Part shown: positions 47,699-59,500 of the stretch, piece by piece | How positions within the stretch are numbered: the stretch's first letter is position 1 | Layout: every line of letters starts with the position of its first letter | NCBI GenBank assembly: GCA_029948255.1 | Contig: JALIZF010001770.1 | Coordinates: forward strand, 681,330 to 745,329 | Direction of reading: 5' to 3' | DNA length: 64,000 nt | Origin: Telmatactis stephensoni | Taxonomy: Eukaryota > Cnidaria > Anthozoa > Actiniaria > Isophelliidae | Made by a program: the position numbers and the translations under genes | Notes under the pieces: generated by a model | What the model saw: the letters and a program-made list of their open reading frames with translations, nothing else | Told to the model about the DNA's origin: nothing | Database searches by the model: none

Positions 47699-50600
47699 TC
47701 ACTCGCCATCGGAATCCTCCATCTCATACAAAGCTTTCAGCTTACTTTTAACAGCTTGTTTCAATTTCCCTGTTTTAGTTAAGGTGAAGTTAAACAGTTT
47801 CACCGATGATTTCGGGATAATCTCTTTGCTCTCGACCATGTTCCTTCCCTGGTGCTTTTTGTAAACCTTCCAGGGACCTGACCACGTTCCAAAGTACCAG
47901 AGAACTTCGATATCATCCTGGCAAATTGAAACTACTTGGGCAATTTGAGGCTTTTCAGGATAGTATTTGGCTAGGTCGATGGCAGCAAGCATTCCTGGTG
48001 CGATCTTGGTCACGTCATCCTCAGCCGTCACTCTTTGCATAGCATTATTTTGTCTGCCAGTTTGTCGGTAGTTGGGCCTGTACTTGCCCTGATAAATCTG
48101 AAGGATAGAATTTAAAAGTTAATGGATTTTAGTTTTCAGAAGGGAATTTGAAATGAACATTGTAGGCAGAATCGTTGTGAAGGAAAGAAACAGCGTTTTT
48201 TATATTGCGGCATTGATTTCTTTAAGGAATAAAAAACGGTTTCCCGTGTTTGATAGCCTGATCAAAACACGCGTGATGTTGGGAAAACGCGAGAGAGCGT
48301 AGTGAGTGTTCTCCCAACATTACGTTATTTATGGTTTGATATATCTTCACTCTGGAAACAAAAATACTTACAGGCAACAACCCTTCCCCACGTTCAAGGG
48401 CTTCACTCTTTTTCAGTACGTCACTGAGGTAGGGCGTCGTGTCGATGTCAGGAATTTGTCTTTCCTTCAAATCGTCCATCATCCATCTTTGGCCTTCACA
48501 AGTCAAATAGGTTAGACTTGGCTTGTGCTGCTTTGATGCATTGCCTACGTAATTACAAAAAAACAAATGCGTATTAATTGCAATATTCAAGTAGAGCATA
48601 GTACAGTCATTTTCAAAAATTATTGTCCAGACGAGAGAGATTTATTCAATGATTAGATCTAGCCTCCTCCGTAGGCAACTCCTTTTCTCTCTTGGGCTTG
48701 GTCCCCCTCTCCCTCACCTCATTTACCACAGGAAATCCAATAGAAAGGAGTAGCCTGCGGAGGAGGCTAGATTAGACAGTTGTTATACATTTCGTTTTCT
48801 AAAAAGAACTCTATGCGGCTCTCTTCGACTCCGGCCTTGCATTTCTATATAAATTTCATTTAGGTAAAGATATTTTCTGGAGTGACCTTATTGACCAGAA
48901 TGTCATTTCCTGTGTATAAGAATTACCGTTTTCTTTGCAATAAACCACTTGCTTGGCTTGTTGTACACTTTCTTCTTTGGCGTCCTCGCGATCGAGAAAC
49001 ACGCGCCACTGAGAAGCTTGTTCCTCATCAATTACCCCATTCTGAACACATCTGTTTGTCATCGCCCGAATTCGGTTGAGATCGACTGCGGAGTATGCCG
49101 GCATGACTATTTCTGGCAAATAATCTGGCGTGCTCTTTAAAACTATGAGTGCGGGAAATAGTCTTCTGTCGTATTCATCTGTTGAAAGAAAAGTGATAAT
49201 TACCACAATGTTATAACTACGCGTCGGTTTAACTTCGGTTTAACTTCGGTCAAGCAGTGTGCATTTGGCTAAATGTAGTAATTGAATTGGTCTCAGTGCA
49301 GAGATGCGAATTTGATTACTTTTGAGAATGATTGACAGAAGCGAAAAGCTCATTACTTTAATCATTAAAAATAGGCAGTCTATGCCGACTACATGCGGCT
49401 ATTGCTTTCAGTTGATATACAAGACACAAACTATGTATCATATCATTAACATAAACATGGCAAGAAAACTGAGAAAGTGACTGTCACTGGTAAATTTTGA
49501 CGTTGATAACTAGTGGTTTTTAAAAACCTGTGCCTGTGAAATAAATACTAAATCAATATTTCTAGTTGTGTACTATAAATAGTAATCGTTTCACAGGTTT
49601 TTGAAAACCACTTAACCATTGGTGTGGTAAAAAAATGCAAAATCAGTAAAAGTGCCCGCATTACTTTCACGTTGATTATCGACGCAGATATTATCACTTT
49701 TGACCTTTGATTTAGTATAATTACAAGAAGTATTTACTTCAGCTTTCAAGCGAATGGCACATTTTCTTTCTTACTTGGGAAATTAAAGTCTCTGGACACG
49801 AAATATAGCTTTGATTTTCTTCGAAAAATAATCAGATTTAAGAGTCTTCATTTTGTATTTATGAATCTTATATGGGTGAATCAACCTCGTCTGAGGTTCA
49901 CTTCAGCTTAATATCATCTTTCGAGGCTTACTTAATATTCTCTTTCAAGAATTACTTAATATTCTCAACGATCCACGATGAAGTCACGAGACCGATGATT
50001 GGTACCGAAGTTTTTCTATTGTTACTTATGTGCTAGATGATTGGTTCCGAAGTTTTCTATTGCTACTTATGGACAGCGCCACAACATAGTGGCTTTGCCT
50101 ATATATAGGCAATAGCCACAAAAAATAAAAAATAAAAACAAAGTTAATTACAATGAGGTCTTTTTGAACTATAAGTAGCCTGCGTATAAAGTAGCCTGCA
50201 TAGTTGAAATTTCTTCACTTGATACCCCAACATCGTAACATCAATATAATTTGTTCTTACCTTTGCACCAATTCTTATAGTCCATCTGACACTTCCCCTC
50301 TTCGTTACGACTAAACTTGAAATGGTGGTAGTCCTTTAACCAGTGTAATTCATCCGTCATGTGAGGGATTATCCACTCTCTGATGTCAAAATTAAAGAGA
50401 TAATATTGAGATACGTATCCCGTATATTTCAGCTTTGTTATTCATGAGTGCTTTCTACCGACAAATGAGGCAAGGAGCAATATATCATAAATCACGAGGG
50501 CAAGAGAAATGTGCAAGCCATTGATTGCAAACATGTAATTTTATAAAATAACTCTTATATAACGCGCGCTCTGATTGGCTGAAAACCCATGTTTGATGAG

Positions 50601-53600
50601 AGTATCAAACACGCTCACGTCAATTTGTTTTTTTCGCCGGTGTTTTCTTTTTCCTATTTTCGTCTATTTGCGTGTTAGTTATTTTATAAAAGAAATAAAA
50701 AACGGTTTACTGTGTCCGATAGCCTGATCAAAACACTTGTGATGTTGGGAGAACACTCGAGAGCTGTGAAAGCACTCGCCTACGGATCGTGCTTCCACTA
50801 CACTCTCTCGTGTTTTCCCAACATCACGCGTGTTTTGATCAGGCTATCAAACACGGGAAACCGTTTTTTATTCCTCAAATCAATAATATGATGATACCTG
50901 ATTGCAAATATTTGATCAACCTCTCCATACTGTATTGTTGCTCCTTCCTGGGTGGTCTCCCCTTGGCGTTGTTTATAGCAGCTCTTCAGTAATTTAGGCA
51001 GATCTTGGTACGTCAAACAGCCTGCTCTCGCTATAGCGACCGAAAGTCGCGAAAACAGTTGATCAACATCGATATGCGTGTGGCCTTTTGGAAGGAATGA
51101 CACTTCAATCTGAAATCAAAAAGTTTGAATTGATAAATAAGTTGTTCATCTCATCTCTCTCTTAGTCATGATTTTTTCTTAATTATATATTTTCTACTAC
51201 ATAATTTATTTTTTTCATATCAGATAGTCTCTGCAGGAGATTTTTTTGGGTAGATTATGTTTTTTGATTTCTTTAAGAACTTGGGTTGGATTTACGATGT
51301 ATGTCATACTCACGATATCAAAAACAGACGTTTCCACCAAGTACGCCAAAAGGGCGAGAACAAACTGATTCTTGTTGTCACGGTAGGTGTTGTCCAGTTG
51401 GATGAATACCTTCATAGGTAGGAAGTCTTTATGAATCCAAAGAGTCTGTCGAAAAAAGGGTGGCGTTTGAATGTCACTCAAAACATCGCCTTTTTGCGCC
51501 CCGCATAAGAATAATTCAGATGTTTCCCACAATCGCGGCTCGTATTTCATCGTATTAATCCGTGCTACCAATGGCGTAGGGTACAACAGGTTTGAAAAAC
51601 AATGAACATCTGAACAGCATGTACATGTACACTATAATAATAACAGCTGGAAAAAGGTAGCATACCTGTAGTATGACGTTGCAAGTTAAATTGGAGTCGT
51701 GTGCGTGTTGGTGATAATCTAAAAAGCAAATCGGATTTCGCCCATGTACCATAGTGCCTACAACATGTACTTTTAATTTCCACGCATTGTCCAAGGTCTT
51801 GAATCTTAATTTGGAAAACGGAAGTTCCGTTTTGTGCTGGTCCATGCCATCAATGGCCATCGAGAAATACTCCTGCGGGGATTTATGGGCGAGTGCTGCT
51901 CTATCCATGTAAGCATTTCTCTCCTGTCTATCAAATATGTGCAGTAAACTTTGTAAACCAACATTGAAATCATAAATAATAATAAAAAAAATAATTAAAA
52001 TATAAATAATAATAATAATATTTAGACCGTCTCCCATTCAAAATACCTCCCTCCTCTCCCCCTTAAAAGCAAAAAAACAAAAAGGGGTCGGCATATATGA
52101 TATAACAGGGATTGACTTCTTCCAATGAGTTATACAAGAACTTTGCACACGATTTTGTGTACAGTGAGACTACATTGTGCATTAGCAAGTCTAACCTTAC
52201 AAATTCTCTATGACTGGCTCTTCGTCTGTAAACTGCCGTTCTGTTAAAGTCTCTAAGGTTTCTTAGGTCCTTTGTGATGTTGCAGCACGTATCACATTTG
52301 CTAAAACGGTCTGCCTGTTTATAGACCTCAGTTAATGATTGACATAACTTGGACGTTCATTTCTACACACATTCTTAATTTACAAAAATAATATGAATAC
52401 AATTTTGCAATGCAGTACGAACAATATCACAGTAGTCATAGTTATGTTGCAATAGTGATATTAATGATAATAACGATGCTGTCAGATCTTAACGAATGGT
52501 TCAGTATGTTAGTACACTTTTTCGACACTTTTAGTGTTTAGACTCTATCAGTATGTCTATCTCTGTAGTTATTTCAGAAGTTAATCATTATGTTTGAAGT
52601 TAATCATAAATATTAGTACAAATTTGTCTACTCTACCTTTGGTATTTTCACATGAGGAAAAAACTGTCTCCAAAGCTTCGTGAAGTATGTTAACGAACAA
52701 CAGATTTGGCCTTGCGAGCACAATGCCTCCGTCAATTCGCTGAAGATATCTGCTTTGCTACTGCTAGATGGCAAATGCCACAGATCCCCAGTAGGCAGGT
52801 AATCGCAATTCTCTTCAAAGAACTTCTGCATAAAGTGGAGAGCCGCATCAGAGACGTCCGATCGCTTTAGAGTAAGTGCTGCTCCGTGCTCTGGGTTAAC
52901 TCGACCGTTGCAGAAATCTTTCTTCCAGCTATAGAAAGTGGATCTCGGGATACCAAGGACCGTTATAAAGGCTTTCCAACAGGTTGGTAATCCGCAGACA
53001 TCATAAACAAATTCGCCAGGAGTTGGCTGATGGGTTTCGAACCAATCCAGAATATGCCCCCTTTGATGTCGGTAAGTTGGGTATTTCTGGCGAAAATATT
53101 CGCGGGCTTTCACTAGTTGAGTATCGCTTAGTCGGCTGAGGCACATTTCATCACAACAGCTCTTATCTTTGATGTTTCTCGGGTCTTGTACGTGCTCCTG
53201 CGCTTAGCTGAAAATATAGCTTTCTATCAGAACTTCATAATGTGACAGGCTAATACAGTTATGAAAATACGTTATCAAAAATTTAATAACTAACTAGCTG
53301 AGCTACAAACTTTACCTCTAATCTTTGGCTGAGTTTGACTGGTGATCTCTTCGTCGCCAGTTCTATCTGTGTTGCGAGATGGTTTGGAGTCCTCAAAATA
53401 ATCAGAAGAATCTTCTCCCTCAATGCTCGAAGACGAAGTGTCACTTTGAAATGACGACTCCATATCCACGTCTTCTTCCAACGGTTGAAATTCAAAGTCG
53501 TTGGTTTCAACTGACTTCTTTTGTACTAAGGAGGAACTGTACAAAGTAGACTTCATAGCCGCGAATGAACGGTCGTCAGGTTTATCACCGTCAGTATCAG

Positions 53601-53631
53601 AGTTACTAGAGTCTGTAGAGTTCTCTTCCAT
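47699..53631 (-). CDS. DDE-type transposase-like protein (DUF7869-like), 846 aa, ten exons
   Basis: Exons: 53316-53631, 53202-52637, 52201-52314, 51666-51923, 51314-51445, 50898-51109, 50261-50379, 48927-49178, 48372-48544 and 47699-48097. Every junction has GT-AG borders and the phases give 847 codons with stop. Start is the ATG at 53631. The N-terminus is acidic and serine-rich. A helix-turn-helix-like block (GIPRSTFYSWKK, about 189-200) follows, then FSKCDTCC (298-305), then the core with D357/D360 in IDGMDQHKT, D436 in QLDNTYRDNKN and GHTHIDVDQ (471-479). The last exon has an SH3/chromo-like region (VLWYFGTWSGPWK). The core matches what I recall as DUF7869. Transposase function is inferred from this and from the flanking repeats. 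Confidence 0.8.
48228..48326. mobile_element. MITE fragment in intron 9
   Basis: Half copy of the hairpin family seen complete at 50694-50873 (aaaaaacggtttcccgtgtt, gatagcctgatcaaaacac). Confidence 0.65.
48654..48775. mobile_element. Hairpin MITE in intron 8
   Basis: Inverted arms tagatctagcctcctccgta and tgcggaggaggctagatta enclose about 80 bp. It lies in the intron between exons 48927-49178 and 48372-48544. Confidence 0.7.
49512..49612. mobile_element. Hairpin MITE in intron 7
   Basis: Arms agtggtttttaaaaacctgt and acaggtttttgaaaaccact flank a 40-bp centre. Related ends occur at 57942 and 60770. Confidence 0.65.
50694..50873. mobile_element. Hairpin MITE in intron 6
   Basis: Arms of about 60 bp (aataaaaaacggttt, gatagcctgatcaaaacac) are inverted. 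The centre shares actcgcctacggNtcgtgct with 26831-27010. It ends about 25 bp from the exon 6 donor at 50897. Confidence 0.8.
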
Positions 53632-54221
53632 CGTGGCCAACGGTTTATTGCCCAGTTCACACTGGGACGTTTATGTATGTTCAAAACTGGCGCCGGTTTC
53701 CAGATAATATTTCAAAATGTTTGGATAATACAAGTAAGCCAATTAACTGCTGACGCAGCTTCTAAGGCGCGTGACCTCTTCGTTTAATAAATTAATATGA
53801 AATCCCACTCTTAAACACGAACATCTATGTATTGCTAATCTTGCGGAGCTGCTCACCCAAAGGCGAAACTTGAAGCTGAATCTTGGAATACGGCCGATTT
53901 GATCTCGACAAAAATGCTAGTTTTATAACTGGCCTGCCATTGTTACTAGCAAGCTGTAGCCGGTACTCGAATTACTCTTTATGTGAAGAACCGAATGTAG
54001 CACTTAACAGGCAGGGAGGTTTGGGTTTCAAAACTGACAGATGAACAAAAGAATAAGCGACCTCTCCCTCCCGCACCTCTTCCGGCTGACCCCGAAGGAC
54101 TGAAACTTGGGTTAAATGTTAGCACATTTCACTCTGACCCGAGCTTTGACTATTGTTGCATTGATTGCCAGAATCGAAATTACCTTGCATTGTTTCTAAT
54201 CTTCATTCCTTGGCCACAATT
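53632..54221. promoter_or_regulatory. Divergent intergenic region of the giant element
   Basis: 590 bp separate the start codons of the two oppositely directed genes, so it should hold both promoters. I see no clear TATA box. The spacing suggests coordinated expression of the two proteins. Confidence 0.5.
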
Positions 54222-56475
54222 ATGTTTTCTAAGGTAAGAAGTATATCTATATATAACGATAAGCCATGTGTTGGTTTGACCATAACGTTGGTAATTTTGT
54301 AACCGCCACACTGACGTTAGATCTAATATCCTTTCGATCGCAGAAATCTCCTAGTGCAGACCTATGTTATTCAAAAATTGAAGACCCAGGAACTGGAAAG
54401 TGGTTTTTAAAAGAAACCGACGAAGATGGTGTATTTGTAAAGTATGAGGGCTCTCGTTTGATAACGAGAGCTAAGGTGGTAACGGGTCCAGTTATCAGGA
54501 TAGAGGTACCCCTGAAATCCAAGGTACTGAAAGAACGCCATACAGACTCGGTATTGGTAAGTACTGATTGTTGATTGTATCTAAAACATATGAATGGCAA
54601 ACTGCATGCATATTGTTTCTCTGTAAAACGTGTCATGTTTTGTGTTCATGTTCGTGCGCGCGGTACTGCGCCAGTAATTTAACGGTCACTCTGAAAGCTA
54701 AATAAATGAAACGTCAAACGCTTTGCTGGTAGACGGCTAGGGTACAGTACACTAGTTTTCGCTGTTCTTGAAACTCCACCATTTCCTAATCCAGCTGGGT
54801 TACGTATTTGAACTGACTCAAAATTTATTTATTTACTGTTTTTGTTAATGGTGTGTGCCGTGGCTGAAGTGATGTTTCTTTAAAAAACGATTGGTACAAA
54901 AAAAGAAATGTAGCACTGACTAATGCGTAATTTGAAATTTGATTTTTGAGATGGGCTGCATGGCATTTTACGATGAACATTGTTCACTGACTGTTAACTC
55001 TGACCTTCGTAATCACAGCGTGGGGCCCCGCTTGGTATCAAAGATCAAAATGCAAAACCGTAAAAACAGTTATAAACGTATTTTGTTATCTAAAACGTAG
55101 ATACGTGTTAGAGCATTCGAATATGCACCTACATGCCAAATCTTGTTCATATGTATGTTTATTCTGAGGGTTATAGGCAATCGAACTTGAGAAATATTTC
55201 ACAACTGACAATGTATGGGGCCGCCATGTGGGTGTCTACTAATGTCTATTAGACTAGCTAACGTCTATTTCACGGAATAAGTGTGCCGGCTTATGTTCGA
55301 TTCGATTTCGTTCAATAATTGTTAAATAGAAAATCGCGAAATTGTATATAAACGGCGTCCATGTGCCTAGTAAAGACATGTATTTAGATTGCAAAAAAAC
55401 TTTGTAGGATATAAATTTTGTTTGAGGACGTGTCGTAAAAGCCAAGAATTAGGTCACGGTTGCCTACACGCTGTGACTCTAATTGAAAATCAATAAATCA
55501 TTTGAGACCACCGTTTTTTGTTTCTTACATTGCGCTATTCTTCATGTTTTAGGTGACGTGTAAAAATTGGGTTGATGTAAGTGGTAGGACGACGTTTGTA
55601 CTGAAGTTAACGAACTTCGACAGAGGTGGATCGGATTTCTCAAATGGATTTCCGACCGGAAGCAATAAGGAATTCGTACGCCATTACGAAAGTCTGACAC
55701 AAGAAACTATAGACGCCGTGGCCATGGAAGAATCGTCCACAAAGAGTGATGCGACTCCGCCGCCAAAACCGGAAACCAGAAAAACGAAAAGCCCCATGGA
55801 TGCATCTAGTGAATTTATCTCGCCGGATAAAAAACGACGGATTCCATGCATTGACGAAGAAATAGCCAGGCATCATTTAGGTAACATGAAGATTGTCCAC
55901 TCAAAGTTTACTTGTTATTTATTTATTATTATTTATTATTGCTATTATCTATTGTTTATTATCATACTAATAATAAGATATGGATCTTTATTTCAACATT
56001 TCCTATTTACAAGCAATATTTGCAGTCTAAAATTCGTAGGCTGAAATATATAATCAAACATTTTATAACAACAATAATAAATACTATTAGTTATTATTAT
56101 TATTATCATTGTTATTATTACTATTAGAGTACAAACACTAAAAGTGTGCAACGTACATAAATACCACTAAATACTGTTAAATTATGCTAATTCTATTGTT
56201 CTCCCCGTTATCCAGGCTCCCATTGCATTGTGGGTAGCATTAAAAACAGTGGCTCAATTTTCACATTACCCTGCGAGCAGAGTCCCCCTTCTACCTTCTA
56301 ATCGAGCTCGCAGGGTATTTTCACATGAAATGTTTTTTGTAAACAAATAATAAAAAAGCCTAAGAGATATATAGCATGGATATCTAGTCCCAAAATTCAA
56401 AATCTAGCGCGGCAATTATCCAGTTCAAAGTCAGTTTATAATTAATTTTATTATTATCATTACTATTATTATTAA

Positions 56476-56514
<39 letters not shown>

Positions 56515-59500
56515 CATCGTCATCATCGTCATCATTATTTTGGAGTTCATTAAACATCAGAATGCAATGTCACCATTAAACATTATTATTATCATTACTA
56601 ATATTCTCATTTTCATTGAAAAACTAGGAAAATACAAGCTGAATGTAGATGATCTGCAGGACTGTCCAGCAAGATGGCTGGACAGAGATATTGATCCCAA
56701 CGCGGTTGATGCCCTAGCTAAGAAAATAGAAGAAAAGTCTTGCCTCCTAAGCGAAACGCAGTCGTGGTTGGCCATCGCCAATTTAAGCAGGGATGACCTG
56801 GCTAAAGGCCAAAAAATAAAAGACCATTTAAAAGGATGTGAAGTACTAGTTATTGGGGGAAGACACCGTCGAGCGGCTTACGAGAAGGTATTTATTTTAT
56901 AAAATAACAAGATGAATTGTGATTGACTAAGGCGCTTACTTTATCAGAGTATAATAATAATCAGAGTACACGTCTAATATGATTTGTATTTTAAAAAAGC
57001 AATAGAAAACTCTCTCGTTCTTTATACTATCCATAGTACGTCTTATTCGAGAGTTCAATTGTGGTATTAGAGACCTTTAAGATTGACGTTTACGGCAAAC
57101 GGCAAGCGCCAAACGACAAATTGTAGCTGTCTGTCCTCAGCCGCTTTTTCGCACAAGTGAAAATATTTGTATTTTCTGTTGTTAAGAGATTTGTTCTTTA
57201 TTCGCTTTTTGGATTGATTTAAGGATTAGAGTAAAATATAAAATCAAAATCAAGGTCAAATTTTGCCGTTTGCCAAAAACGTCCGTCTATCTTAAGGTCT
57301 CTATTGTTCATATTTCTGTTCATCTTTTTATCTACGGGCCATATGCACGGCAGCCATTCAGAGTAAAACAAAAACAACTAGTAGGGCAATAAATAAATGC
57401 AACCACGATTCAACTATGATAAAAAATTCAAACGCATCGTGTTTGTTTTTAGCCAATGCTTTTCGCTATTACTTATAGCCTATTATTAGCTCAGCCAATC
57501 AGAGTGTGGCATTGATGATATCCCACTAGTATGAATTTGCTAATCACAAATGTCATTAATATTTTTTCCCTTTTTCAAAATAGCTCCTAAGCCAAACTGA
57601 CGACCCAGCACTAATATCACAACTGGAGAAAGTGTGGGTGTCTGTCTATGATAACAAACTCTCGGACGAACAGGTGAAGCGGTTGGCCTTCGTGCATAAT
57701 TGTATGGACGAAGGTAGCCGACCAACACAGTGGCTTGAAAGGGTAAGGATATGCAGAGCCTGGGCGTACACCCTTTCCAAAACGACAGAGGACCAGCCAA
57801 CACCCGCCTCCACTCAACAGTGGAGGCAATCTTGCCAAAAGATGTACGTTCAGGAAGGGAAGGTAATAAGATATTCGGTATTATTGTTGTTATCATCATC
57901 ATTATCACCATTATTATTGTTATTATTATTATTATTATTAGAGAGGTTTTGATAAACCCGTGAAATACACACTAATTTATTTAGTCATATTCCGGCGCTG
58001 AAAGTGTTTTGCCGGTTTTCTTTTGTTCGATACCCGCTATTAGATAGTAAATAGAGTTCAAACAAGAGTACAAACACTACTAAAGTGTGCAACACTTTGT
58101 ACTAGAGTGATTTTCATTTGACCGTGAAAGAAAAATGACTATTTAGTTTGTAGTAGTTGATAAGAAACAAAAGAAAACAATGGCTTTTAGAGTCTACTAC
58201 CAACTATTAGTTTGTCTATTCCTTCATGGTCAAATGAAAACCACTATTTACTACAAAATAGTGCTAATTAAACGATAGAAAACAATAGAGTGATGACACT
58301 TAGCCTAATTCGCGAAACAAAATCTAATAGTCAATGTCTAATAGTCTAATCAAAACAAAAGAAAACAATGGAAATAGTGTCTACTAATGTCTATTAGACT
58401 AGCTAACGTCTATTTCACGGAATAAGTGTGCCATCACTCTAGAATTACCGTACTATTATTTAGTAGTATTTAGTGGTAATTATGTTTTAGTGTTTGTACT
58501 CTACTCTGCCTGCCAAGGAAATGCTTGCTCAATACTGATCAAGAAATATAATTGTTTTGGTTTCAGGGTGTTTCGAGTTTGGAGCCAACTCTACAAGCTG
58601 CCCTTTTTTCGAAGCCCGTATGGGACTTAGTGGTGCAAATAGAGTCTATGTTCAGAAAGTCTGAATTGAAGGGCATGACAGAGAACAAGCCATCACGAAA
58701 GCGAAAACTTGAGCTGAAACAACACCAGGTACTTCTATGATATTGATTATCGTGTCGTGACAGTTCTAACTTTCAATTCAGTCAAACCTATACCCTGCGA
58801 GCAGAAAGATTTTGTTAACCCTCTCCCAGCGTTCAAAGGAGAAAACTCCTCTCTGCACCTTAGAGTAAATGATCATACTCCTCGAGTATTTATGCTTTAT
58901 ATGCTCAGAGCTAAGTTTGTAACTTTCTTGCTAAAATGGGATTACCCAGAACTCTAAATAACGGACGGCATGCTTAAATGAGACTACTTGAAAAGTTTGA
59001 CCGTGTATGGGGTATTTTTCAATGTCATCTTTAGTAGGTATATCAAAAAATGCTTAACCCTCAATGGTATTCAAAGGAAACCTGCATATAGCTAGTCATT
59101 TCCCAAGTGTATGAAACGTTATAGACAGGTTTGACTGTTTAATAATTCTCAAAAATAAATCATTGGATGCTGACTTTAATTAATAATGCATTTGAATCAC
59201 GTATAGATTGGAATGCCTCTGCAGGGTCTCAACGAAGACTCAAAGTTGACATTACTAAAGAAATTAGTCCGCAAAGAGATAACCTTGACAGAATTCCAAG
59301 AAATGGCCAAGTCCACGAAAATGAAGTCAAGAGTGGCGGAAGCATTTATGCGCTTCACAGGAAGCACTTCCTGGGAAGAGCTGCAGAAACGCTTCCCAAA
59401 GCACGCAACTGAGGAAAAACTGGCTCAGTTTAGCACACTCCAGCTCAAAGGAAAAGAAATACCTATGGTAAAATTTATAAATATTACAGCAAATTAGTTT

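Noticed and set aside
51215..51586. Single 123-aa ORF starting at 51586 as a gene
   Set aside because: Only 51314-51445 is an exon; the upstream part lacks family similarity and the AG at 51446-51447 joins in phase to exon 4.
51924..51948. Earlier acceptor for exon 4 of the DDE gene at 51949
   Set aside because: It would put a stop in frame; the AG before 51923 keeps phase and joins the HREF and ERNAY segments.
53629..53640. Start of the DDE gene at 53640
   Set aside because: 53640 is a TTG; the ATG three codons on, at 53631, is the reasonable start.
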